DNA from: JAYFRC01 sp034926415
GTDB lineage: Bacteria; Bacillota; Clostridia; Oscillospirales; Oscillospiraceae
Direction: 5' to 3'
Assembly: GCA_034926415.1 (NCBI GenBank)
Contig: JAYFRC010000012.1
Location: forward strand, 1-8,054
DNA: 8,054 nucleotides
The notes under the pieces are model-generated. The model searched no databases. It was not told the DNA's origin and saw nothing but the letters and a program-made list of their open reading frames with translations. Positions 1 to 5,511 of this stretch are shown here, piece after piece. Positions within the stretch are counted from its first letter, which is position 1. Each line of letters starts with the position of its first letter. Made by a program: the position numbers and the translations under genes.

Positions 1-59
1 TGCAGCCCGACGAAGATCTTATAGGCGGATGGATAGGCGGATGGAATGTACCACGATAG
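1..59 (+). CDS. Possible 3' end of an unidentified plus-strand gene (partial)
   Basis: The frame starting at base 3 is open from the window edge to a TAG at 57-59. It would end a protein in DLIGGWIGGWNVPR. Codons such as ATA GGC GGA match usage in the genes downstream (for example radA), and a terminator lies about 50 bases further on, as expected after a plus-strand gene. The IGGW duplication comes from a perfect 12-bp tandem repeat (21-44). Only 18 codons are visible, so neither family nor function can be named. A competing reading is a gene that shifts into frame 1 near base 45 and continues to a TAG at 127-129. Frame 2, which ends at 101-103, is arginine-rich and looks like noise. Confidence 0.3.
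   Translation, partial: QPDEDLIGGWIGGWNVPR
21..44. repeat. Perfect 12-bp tandem duplication
   Basis: ATAGGCGGATGG occurs twice head to tail (21-32 and 33-44). In the frame that stays open to 57-59 this is an in-frame IGGW-IGGW duplication. It looks like a slippage or short duplication event near the end of the upstream gene. Confidence 0.75.
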
Positions 60-110
60 CGAGCTGCGCGTTTTGGGCGGCGGTTGCGGTCAAACGGCGC
101 TAAAGAAGAT

Positions 111-151
111 AAAATATACGGCGCGGTAGATTGCCGCGCCGTATATTTTTT
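111..151. terminator. Bidirectional intrinsic terminator between convergent genes
   Basis: Bases 111-126 and 134-149 form a perfect 16-bp stem with a GC-rich core (GGCGCGG/CCGCGCC) around a 7-base loop (127-133). On the plus strand a run of T follows (to 151). On the minus strand the stem is followed by a T-rich stretch starting about 23 bases after the cotJC stop codon. It should end the cotJ operon on the minus strand and whatever gene enters from the left on the plus strand. Confidence 0.88.
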
Positions 152-172
152 ATCGTTTTGTATCAGAAAGGC

Positions 173-769
173 TTAATCATCGAACGCCGGGTTCATATAA
201 TATACGTTCTTTTCGCCTATCTTATCCTTTGCGAGCCTGAGTCCCTCGCCGAAGCGCTGGAAATGGACAATCTCGCGCGCCCTAAGGAACCTTATGGCGT
301 CGCTGACATCCGGGTCGTCGCTAAGACGGAGAATATTGTCATAGGTAACGCGGGCTTTCTGTTCCGCGGCGAGGTCTTCAGTAAGGTCGGCGATGACGTC
401 GCCGGTGACCTGCATGCCATCGGCGCTCCATGGCGTGCCGGATGCTGCGGTTGGATATACGCCGGCCGTGTGGTCGACGAAATAGGGCTCGTAGCCGCCT
501 TCGCGTATACTCTTTTCGTTCAAGTTCCGTGTAAGCTGGTGTACGATGGTACCGACCATCTCAAGGTGTCCCAGTTCCTCTGTACCTATGTCGGTCAGCA
601 GACCCTTGAGTTCCGGATATGGCATGGAGTACCTCTGGGAAAGATAGCGCAGCGACGCGCCGAGCTCGCCGTCCGGCCCGCCATACTGGGTTATAATTAT
701 CGAGGCGAGCCGGGGATTCGTATTCTTAATTTTGACCGGGTACTGGAGCTTCTTTTCGTATACGAACAT
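173..769 (-). CDS. cotJC: CotJC-like spore coat protein, manganese catalase family
   Basis: This is a 198-residue protein of the CotJC/manganese catalase family. These are ferritin-like four-helix proteins with a dinuclear metal site, found in the spore coat of Bacillus and Clostridia. Length is normal for CotJC and shorter than free Mn-catalases. Candidate metal ligands are E35 (in PDGELGASL), E65 and H68 (in GTEELGHLEM), E136 (in LAAEQKAR) and H169 (in REIVHFQRF), matching the Glu/Glu-His/Glu/His layout of the family. The start ATG (769-767) shares one base with the TAA of the CotJAB gene (TAATG). AAGGAG sits 10 bases upstream (785-780), so translation is probably coupled. No signal peptide is seen, as expected for a coat protein made in the mother cell. 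The gene is last in its operon and is followed by the terminator at 149-111. Detoxification of peroxide is a family expectation, not shown here. Confidence 0.93.
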   Translation of the reverse strand: MFVYEKKLQYPVKIKNTNPRLASIIITQYGGPDGELGASLRYLSQRYSMPYPELKGLLTDIGTEELGHLEMVGTIVHQLTRNLNEKSIREGGYEPYFVDHTAGVYPTAASGTPWSADGMQVTGDVIADLTEDLAAEQKARVTYDNILRLSDDPDVSDAIRFLRAREIVHFQRFGEGLRLAKDKIGEKNVYYMNPAFDD

Positions 770-1227
770 TATTCACTCGCTCCTTCCACATCCCACGGCC
801 ATGGGTTGTTAAGCCAGGCGTAGCCGTTCTCACTGTAGTCGGTCTGAAAGAGCGGGCCATACATTTTTGCGTATTTATCCTGTCCCTGACGAAGAAGCTC
901 CGAATATGAATAGAACATATCAAGCACTTCCTTGTCGTCCGGGTGCGTGGTAAGATAGAGTCCGAGCTCGTCAACCGTGAAATCGAGAGCCATGAGCTCG
1001 GCCAGCGCAGTGTTTTCAACGGGATATTTTGCCTTTACTTGCTTGAAAAAGGGGAGGTTGAGCCCCGGAAACAGCGTCCCATAGCGTATGGCCTCACTGC
1101 GGTCGTACATGGCCGGGAAATTATCCTGCATGGCTATATAGGGAAACGCAAGTGAACCGCATTTCCCTGGAAGAGAGCCTTCTGACAAGATACAGATATT
1201 GTCAGCTCCCATATCCTTATTTTCCAA
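769..1227 (-). CDS. Fused CotJA-CotJB spore coat protein
   Basis: A single uninterrupted frame encodes what are normally two small coat proteins. Residues about 24-62 resemble CotJA (FPYIAMQ, then AIRYGTLFPGLNLPFF). Residues about 72-147 resemble CotJB (LMALDFTVDELGLYL, THPDDKE, MYGPL, and the tryptophan-rich end NNPWPWDV). The chosen start is TTG at 1227-1225, giving 152 residues beginning MENKDMGADN. A perfect AGGAGG (1241-1236) lies 8 bases upstream. The ATG at 1212 is a weaker alternative, and the ATG at 1374 would put 49 residues of non-coat-like sequence over the ribosome binding site. In Bacillus, cotJA, cotJB and cotJC are three genes read in the mother cell under sigma-E. Here the first two are joined, and CotJC follows with a 1-nt overlap. 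CotJA and CotJB are thought to act in coat assembly with CotJC, so fusion would fix their stoichiometry. That last point is inference. Confidence 0.88.
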   Translation of the reverse strand: MENKDMGADNICILSEGSLPGKCGSLAFPYIAMQDNFPAMYDRSEAIRYGTLFPGLNLPFFKQVKAKYPVENTALAELMALDFTVDELGLYLTTHPDDKEVLDMFYSYSELLRQGQDKYAKMYGPLFQTDYSENGYAWLNNPWPWDVEGASE

Positions 1228-1235
1228 TATTTTTT

Positions 1236-1241
1236 CCTCCT
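1236..1241 (-). promoter_or_regulatory. Ribosome binding site that sets the cotJAB start
   Basis: Minus-strand AGGAGG lies 8 bases before a TTG codon (1227-1225) in the CotJAB frame. It is too far (23 bases) from the ATG at 1212 and lies inside any longer reading from 1374. It therefore argues for the TTG start. Confidence 0.75.
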
Positions 1242-1364
1242 GTCGTGCAAATGGAGCGTGCATACGACGCTCAGACCATTCTATGCCGTCGCGGGAGCGG
1301 AGGGAACATTCCCCTGAAACAGAGAAGGCGTCATAGGACTTGCCGGAGGCGTCATATTGTAAGC
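1242..1364. promoter_or_regulatory. Divergent promoter region between cotJ operon and cwlD
   Basis: Both flanking genes start outward from this stretch, so their promoters should lie here. On the minus strand, CATAGAAT (1285-1278) matches the sigma-E -10 pattern CATACAnT at all but one fixed position. It is about 50 bases upstream of the cotJAB start, but no convincing -35 is placed above it. On the plus strand, TCATAGG (1331-1337) and CATATTGT (1353-1360) sit 15 bases apart like a weak sigma-E promoter, but this leaves almost no leader before the cwlD ribosome binding site. A 9-bp direct repeat, GGCGTCATA, occurs at 1327-1335 and 1348-1356. Sporulation sigma control is expected from the gene content but not proved by the sequence. 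Confidence 0.4.
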
Positions 1365-1379
1365 GGGGAGGCATGCTAT

Positions 1380-2096
1380 ATGATATTAATTCGAAAAAGG
1401 GTGCTCGTTACGACAGGCGTGCTGATTTTTACGGCGCTTCTTGCCATAGTCGGAGCAGCGGTTTCTTTACATACAAATGTTTCAGTTTTTAATAATATTA
1501 TTGAACAAAATGAAAATCGTAGTATAATTGTCATAGACGCAGGACACGGAGGGGAGGACGGCGGAGCCGTCGCGGATAACGGTACCGTCGAAAGCTCGGT
1601 CAATCTGGCGATTGCCGTAAAGGTGTCGGCACTGTGCGATTTTGTCGGAGCGGAAAACGTGATGCTTCGGACTGACGACGTATCTCTTGCCGACGATTCC
1701 GCCAAAACTCTTAGGCAAAAGAAGGTTTCAGACCTTAAGAACAGAGTTTTGCTTACTAATTCGTATGAAAACTGCATTTTACTGAGTATACACCAGAACA
1801 CCCTCCCGTCAGAGAAAAGCGTTCACGGAGCGCAGGCGTTTTATAATGGAGTAGACGGCAGCGACGAGATGGCAACATTGGTTCAGGACTCGCTGAACGC
1901 AGTCATAAACAAGCGGGCAAAAGCGCCAAAACGAATATCCGATACCATTTATCTGATGAAAAACGTCACATGCAGAGCCGTATTAGTCGAATGCGGATTC
2001 CTCTCGAATCCGGACGAGACGCATATGCTCTGCGACGGAGAATACCAAAAGAAGCTGGCTGTCGCCATCCTTTCAGGAGTGCTCGCCGGTATGTAA
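1380..2096 (+). CDS. cwlD: CwlD-like N-acetylmuramoyl-L-alanine amidase (spore cortex)
   Basis: This is a 238-residue zinc amidase of the Amidase_3 family, close to the length of Bacillus CwlD (about 237). A basic start (MILIRKR) and a hydrophobic stretch at residues 8-30 form a signal sequence or membrane anchor. The catalytic domain runs from about 48 to 236. Zinc ligands are H56 (VIDAGHGGEDGG), E71 (TVESSVNLA) and H138 (LLSIHQN), and the catalytic glutamate is E204 (LVECGFLSN). CwlD removes peptide side chains from muramic acid so that PdaA can form the muramic-delta-lactam that germination enzymes recognise. It acts in the intermembrane space of the forespore. The start ATG (1380) has GGGGAGG (1365-1371) 8 bases upstream. 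The ATG at 1373 is out of frame, and a longer reading from 1152 runs through the cotJAB gene and is rejected. radA follows 16 bases after the stop. The single-domain layout and the sporulation neighbours favour CwlD over vegetative amidases. Confidence 0.92.
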   Translation: MILIRKRVLVTTGVLIFTALLAIVGAAVSLHTNVSVFNNIIEQNENRSIIVIDAGHGGEDGGAVADNGTVESSVNLAIAVKVSALCDFVGAENVMLRTDDVSLADDSAKTLRQKKVSDLKNRVLLTNSYENCILLSIHQNTLPSEKSVHGAQAFYNGVDGSDEMATLVQDSLNAVINKRAKAPKRISDTIYLMKNVTCRAVLVECGFLSNPDETHMLCDGEYQKKLAVAILSGVLAGM

Positions 2097-2112
2097 AAAG
2101 GAATGATTGCGT

Positions 2113-3483
2113 ATGAAAGCAGCAAAAACTGTTTTTTATTGTACGGAATGCGGGAACGAAACGCCCAAGTGGGCCGGGAAATGCCCGGCCTGCGGGGCTT
2201 GGAACACGCTCGTGGAGCAGCCTGTGCAAAGCGTTAAAAAAACCGGCGCCGGCAAGGGCGCGGCGATCGGTACCATACACAGGCCTAGACCCATGTCCGA
2301 TCTTGAAACAACCGAGGAGATGCGCTTTAAGACGGGAATGGGCGAACTAGACCGGGTTCTCGGCGGCGGAGCGGTCAAGGGCTCGCTCGTGCTTGTGGGA
2401 GGTTCTCCCGGAATCGGAAAATCCACGCTTATGTTGCAGATTTGTGATAATCTTTGCCGTTTTGCCAAGGTTTTGTATGTTTCAGGAGAGGAATCAGAGC
2501 GCCAGCTCAAAATGCGCGCGGAGCGTCTGAAGGTCCGAAGCGAGGGTTTGTACGTCCTGTCTGAGACGAATCTGGGCGACGTTATCGAATCCGTGAATGC
2601 TGAGAATCCGGACATTCTCATAATCGACTCAATACAGACGCTGTACAACGACAGTCTCGATTCGCCGCCAGGAAGCATCGGTCAGGTCAAGGACTGCACA
2701 ATGACGCTGATGCAGCTTGCAAAGGGCCGCGGCGTGACGGTCTTTGTCATAGGGCACGTCAATAAGGAGGGCTCGATTGCAGGACCAAAGGTTCTCGAAC
2801 ATATGGTCGATTGCGTGCTGTATTTTGAGGGCGACCAGCATATGAGCTACAGGATACTGCGAGCCGAGAAGAACCGTTTCGGAGCAACAAACGAGATAGG
2901 CGTGTTCGAGATGGGCGACGAGGGTTTGGCCGAGGTGCCGAATCCGTCGGAAATGCTGCTATCGGGCCGTCCGGAAAACGCTCCGGGAACGTGCGTTACC
3001 TGCATAATGGAGGGCGCGCGGCCGGTGCTCGCCGAGATACAGGCGCTTATAGCGCCGACCGCATATTCAAATCCGCGCAGAACGTCGAACGGCTTTGATT
3101 TCAATCGCGCAGCCATGCTTATGGCCGTGCTTGAAAAACGCGGCGGACTGAAAATTTCCACCTGTGACGCATATCTGAATGTCATAGGCGGACTGAGCAT
3201 AGACGAACCCGCGGCTGATCTCGCGGCGGCAATAGCATTGGCGTCAAGCTATCTGGACAAGCCTATAAAGTCGGATTTCGCCGCTGTCGGCGAGGTCGGG
3301 CTTACCGGAGAGCTCCGCAGCGTAAATAATCTTGGGCAAAGACTATCGGAGATACGGCGGCTCGGTTTCAAAAAATGCGTAATACCGGCGCAGAAAAGCA
3401 GCAAGATAGAAAATCTTGGGGGGCTGGAGCTTGTACGAGCGAAAAATATAGGAGACGCGCTTAAAGCTACGCTCGGAAAATGA
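2113..3483 (+). CDS. radA: DNA repair protein RadA (Sms), RecA-like branch migration ATPase
   Basis: This is a 456-residue RadA/Sms protein of full family length. It has an N-terminal four-cysteine zinc finger (C10-x2-C13, C24-x2-C27, with the typical PKWAGKCPACGAWN). A RecA-like core follows, with Walker A at 97-106 (GGSPGIGKST), Walker B around 167-172 (ILIIDS) and the RadA-specific KNRFG motif at 253-257. The C-terminal Lon/S5-like domain includes GEVGLTGELR (393-402). RadA is a cytoplasmic, DnaB-like ATPase that drives branch migration of recombination intermediates in DNA repair and natural transformation. The Lon-like domain is a scaffold rather than a protease. The ATG at 2113 is preferred because AAGGA (2098-2102) lies 10 bases upstream. 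A TTG at 2107 would add two residues with too short a spacer. The gene probably shares a transcript with cwlD. No terminator with a T tract is visible directly after the stop. Confidence 0.97.
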   Translation: MKAAKTVFYCTECGNETPKWAGKCPACGAWNTLVEQPVQSVKKTGAGKGAAIGTIHRPRPMSDLETTEEMRFKTGMGELDRVLGGGAVKGSLVLVGGSPGIGKSTLMLQICDNLCRFAKVLYVSGEESERQLKMRAERLKVRSEGLYVLSETNLGDVIESVNAENPDILIIDSIQTLYNDSLDSPPGSIGQVKDCTMTLMQLAKGRGVTVFVIGHVNKEGSIAGPKVLEHMVDCVLYFEGDQHMSYRILRAEKNRFGATNEIGVFEMGDEGLAEVPNPSEMLLSGRPENAPGTCVTCIMEGARPVLAEIQALIAPTAYSNPRRTSNGFDFNRAAMLMAVLEKRGGLKISTCDAYLNVIGGLSIDEPAADLAAAIALASSYLDKPIKSDFAAVGEVGLTGELRSVNNLGQRLSEIRRLGFKKCVIPAQKSSKIENLGGLELVRAKNIGDALKATLGK

Positions 3484-3519
3484 AAATGATAAATAGCGAC
3501 TCACGAAAGGAGGTTCAAG

Positions 3520-3600
3520 ATTAAATACCGTTTTATAAAACCACGCCGGAATATTTCGGACATAGCGGCAAAGCAGCCAGAAATAGACCAAAACCGCTAA
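3520..3600 (+). CDS. Possible 26-codon micro-ORF with AUU start
   Basis: The stretch 3506-3513 (AAAGGAGG) is as strong a Shine-Dalgarno as any in the window, yet no ATG, GTG or TTG lies at a usable distance. Six bases after it an ATT opens a frame of 26 codons to a TAA at 3598-3600. The predicted peptide is short and basic, beginning (M)KYRFIKPRRN. AUU initiation is known but very rare in bacteria (infC is the classic case). Alternatives are a small gene whose ATG mutated to ATT, or a chance purine run. No family is recognised. Confidence 0.2.
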   Translation: MKYRFIKPRRNISDIAAKQPEIDQNR

Positions 3601-3631
3601 AGAACCCGTTTTCGGTAAAAGTCCTCCCCTA

Positions 3632-3661
3632 AATTGAACAAAATTTTTATTTTGTTCAATT
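3632..3661. repeat. Perfect 13-bp inverted repeat with 4-base centre
   Basis: AATTGAACAAAAT (3632-3644) and its exact reverse complement (3649-3661) flank TTTT. The stem is AT-rich and no T run follows on either strand, so it is not a standard intrinsic terminator. It lies about 170 bases upstream of the tyrosine recombinase gene. It could be a protein-binding site, a recombination core, or a weak 3'-end hairpin for radA. Confidence 0.8.
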
Positions 3662-3828
3662 GGCTGCATGGAAACGACGCCGACTCCCCATTAAGAGTTC
3701 CGGCTGACGGATTTGCCGAAACCGACCGCTATACGGCGCATAATCACGCTATCGGATTACAAAGCCCGAAACTATGCTGATGTTTCCCGCAACGGTTTTT
3801 GACGCGGTATTTTTTAATCTTTATTTCC

Positions 3829-4863
3829 ATGATTGATTACAGAACAGAATCGCCCGAGATACTCAGGGATTTTCTTTCCTATCATGAAACGATAAAAGGA
3901 CATTCAAGCAAAACCGTCGACGAATATTTTCTTGACCTCCGCAATTTCTTTCGCTACATAAAGATTATCAAGGGCAAAGCCCCGCGCACTGCCGAGCTCG
4001 ACGAGATATCCATCATGGATGTCGATATAGAGCTTATTAGGACAATAACACTGACCGACATCTATGAGTACCTTTCGTATCTCAGCCGCGACCGCGCGCG
4101 TCACGGCAACAGCAAAAATACCTATTATGGTCTTAATAACGCTTCAAGAGCACGAAAAGTTGCGACTTTGCGGTCATTTTACAAATATTTGACGATAAAA
4201 GTACATCTTTTGGACGAAAATCCGATAAAAGATCTGGATTCCCCCAAAATAAAGAAGACTCTTCCGAAGTATCTTTCACTCAACGAGAGCATTAATCTGC
4301 TGAACAGCGTGGATGGAAGATTCCGCGAGCGCGACTACTGCATACTTACCCTTTTTCTAAACTGCGGACTCCGTATATCGGAGCTTATCGGCCTCAATAT
4401 CTCCGATATGCAGGAAGACTCCATCAGAGTGCTTGGAAAAGGCTGTAAAGTAAGAATTGTTTACATGAACGATGCCTGTAAGGACTCAATCGATGCGTAC
4501 CTTGCTGTAAGGCATAAAGTCACGGGGCGCGACCGCGACGCGCTTTTTCTTTCCTCTAGAGATAGCAGGATAAGCAAATCGACGGTACACAGCCTCGTCA
4601 AGAAATATCTCGCCGAGGCCGGGCTCGACAGTACGCAGTATTCGGCCCACAAGCTCCGCCACACCGCGGCGACGCTGATGCTCCAGAACGGCGTCGACGT
4701 ACGCACGCTTCAGGAAGTGCTAGGACACGAGCACCTGAACACCACGGAGATATACACCCATATCGACAACGAAGATCTGCGTGTGGCCGCGAGAGCCAAT
4801 CCCCTCGCCCATGTCAAGCCGCCTAAAATAAAACCGCGCAGGAAACCAGACGAAACCGAATAG
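3829..4863 (+). CDS. XerC/XerD-type tyrosine recombinase
   Basis: This 344-residue site-specific recombinase has an N-terminal SAM-like core-binding domain (about 8-125) and a C-terminal catalytic domain (about 145-325). All catalytic residues can be placed: R182 (CGLRISEL), K204 (beta-hairpin LGKGCK), H274 and R277 (HKLRHT), H300 (LGHEHL) and the nucleophile Y309 (EIYTHID). It would cut and rejoin DNA through a 3'-phosphotyrosine, as Xer proteins do at dif to resolve chromosome dimers. It is somewhat longer than E. coli XerC/D (about 300), with an extra segment around residues 46-75 and a basic tail (KPPKIKPRRK). The start is set at ATG 3829. A TTG at 3799 would add ten residues. Neither has a recognisable Shine-Dalgarno. 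No excisionase or phage genes are nearby, so a housekeeping Xer role is more likely than an integrase, but the sequence cannot decide whether it is XerC, XerD or another Xer. Confidence 0.92.
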   Translation: MIDYRTESPEILRDFLSYHETIKGHSSKTVDEYFLDLRNFFRYIKIIKGKAPRTAELDEISIMDVDIELIRTITLTDIYEYLSYLSRDRARHGNSKNTYYGLNNASRARKVATLRSFYKYLTIKVHLLDENPIKDLDSPKIKKTLPKYLSLNESINLLNSVDGRFRERDYCILTLFLNCGLRISELIGLNISDMQEDSIRVLGKGCKVRIVYMNDACKDSIDAYLAVRHKVTGRDRDALFLSSRDSRISKSTVHSLVKKYLAEAGLDSTQYSAHKLRHTAATLMLQNGVDVRTLQEVLGHEHLNTTEIYTHIDNEDLRVAARANPLAHVKPPKIKPRRKPDETE

Positions 4864-4868
4864 CGCGT

Positions 4869-5369
4869 TTACGGCTTATACACGCCCTCGATATGGATAT
4901 ATCTGACGGTCTTATAATCGTAGCTGCTGAGTCTTTTATAATCTGCGTCGATGCTGTGTGCAGCGACGAGTATATTCTCAGTGGTGGCGGGACTGCCAAT
5001 ATAGACGATTATGGGCGTATGCTGAAACTCAAGTCCGTCGAATGAAAGCTGGACAAAATCTCCCGGCATAAGGCGCTCGGGATTGCTGTCCACACCGACC
5101 GGACCGACAGATGCGTCTTTTCTCGTCAAAAAATTGAAAAAATACGGAACGCCCGTCCATGACGGAGATTTTCTGTCGGCGGAGATATAATACCAGCCGA
5201 AGGTCGGCGTGTAGTTCATTATTCCGCTGCCGGCATAAAGGCACTGCGACGCGAAATTTGTACAGTCCCCCCCTATTTCCTCGTAATCGTAAAACCTCGG
5301 ATTGCGCCCGTAAGCCCACATATGGGCATACATAACCGCGGCGTGGCGGTCATATTCCATAAGCCGCAT
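4869..5369 (-). CDS. Amidase_6 (putative amidase domain) protein
   Basis: This 166-residue protein is a stand-alone Amidase_6 domain. The family signature is clear: YDRHAAVMYAHMWAYGRNP (residues 6-24), then IGGDCTNFASQCLYAG (32-47). C36 is the likely nucleophile. MPGDFVQLSF (101-110) is followed by H117 (FQHTPIIVYI) and H138 (VAAHSID), which are candidate partners in a Cys-His catalytic site. Members are predicted to cut amide bonds, possibly in cell wall or small-molecule substrates, but the substrate is not known. No signal peptide or membrane segment is present, so as written it would be cytoplasmic. The start ATG (5369) has GGGAG (5381-5377) 7 bases upstream. A longer frame to 5456 would translate the fba terminator and is rejected. 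Its 3' end faces the recombinase gene with only 5 bases between the stops. Confidence 0.82.
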   Translation of the reverse strand: MRLMEYDRHAAVMYAHMWAYGRNPRFYDYEEIGGDCTNFASQCLYAGSGIMNYTPTFGWYYISADRKSPSWTGVPYFFNFLTRKDASVGPVGVDSNPERLMPGDFVQLSFDGLEFQHTPIIVYIGSPATTENILVAAHSIDADYKRLSSYDYKTVRYIHIEGVYKP

Positions 5370-5387
5370 AAGTTCACTCCCTTGCCT

Positions 5388-5396
5388 CCATTCTAT
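5388..5396 (-). promoter_or_regulatory. Candidate -10 element for the Amidase_6 gene
   Basis: The promoter must lie in the roughly 60 bases between the fba terminator and the start codon at 5369. The minus-strand ATAGAATGG here contains TAGAAT (one mismatch to TATAAT). The same nine bases occur upstream of cotJAB (1284-1276). A -35 is not convincing, and the predicted leader would be very short. Confidence 0.25.
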
Positions 5397-5427
5397 TCGG
5401 CGTGACAGGCTGCGGTAACACGCAAAC

Positions 5428-5466
5428 AAAAACACGGTGAAAGTAACTGCTTTCACCGTGTTTTTT
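5428..5466 (-). terminator. Intrinsic terminator of fba
   Basis: Bases 5428-5443 and 5450-5465 form a perfect 16-bp stem (core CACGGTGAAAG) around a 6-base loop. Read on the minus strand, it lies about 45 bases after the fba stop codon and runs out into TTTTTGTTTG. T follows on the plus strand as well, but no plus-strand gene leads into it, so its main job is to end fba before the Amidase_6 gene. Confidence 0.88.
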
Positions 5467-5511
5467 ATAGCATTGTACGAACAATTTATAGACTGTCCGT
5501 CGTATTATCCA

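Larger units (their letters stand above)
3484..3828. other. 345-bp gap between radA and the recombinase gene
   Basis: No conventional gene is supported here. Bases 3508-3513 are a perfect AGGAGG, and 3520-3600 form a possible AUU-initiated 26-codon ORF. Bases 3632-3661 are a long AT-rich inverted repeat. The stretch 3662-3828 has many small CG-containing partial dyads but no clear promoter, terminator or ORF. A minus-strand open frame (3343-3669) crosses the left part, but it runs into the end of radA and has no ribosome binding site or recognisable motif. A dispersed intergenic repeat or a decayed small gene would both fit. Confidence 0.5.

Noticed and set aside
131..823. A 230-codon plus-strand frame opposite cotJC
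   Set aside because: It is a shadow of cotJC and begins within the terminator stem-loop.
1228..1374. N-terminal extension of the CotJ fusion to ATG 1374
   Set aside because: The added 49 residues look like translated intergenic DNA and cover a perfect AGGAGG that serves the TTG at 1227.
1152..1379. N-terminal extension of CwlD from 1152
   Set aside because: It would overlap the start of cotJAB on the other strand and adds arginine-rich sequence before a clean signal peptide. ATG 1380 has a strong ribosome binding site.
3632..3661. Inverted repeat as a LexA box or standard radA terminator
   Set aside because: GAAC and GTTC are 14 bases apart rather than 4, so it does not fit a LexA box. No T tract follows and the stem is almost all A/T, so it does not fit a strong intrinsic terminator.
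3343..3669. A 108-codon minus-strand frame across the radA-xer gap
   Set aside because: It overlaps about 140 bases of radA in antisense, has no ribosome binding site, and its start lies beside the inverted repeat. It is kept only as a hint of a possible repeat element.
3799..3827. Sigma-A promoter TTGACG-N17-TATTTC before the recombinase gene
   Set aside because: The transcript would start near 3834, after the ATG at 3829, and the -10 is poor.
5370..5456. Extension of the Amidase_6 protein to 5456, giving an apparent hydrophobic start
   Set aside because: The extra codons translate the fba terminator stem, and a good ribosome binding site precedes ATG 5369, so the apparent signal-like segment is not real.
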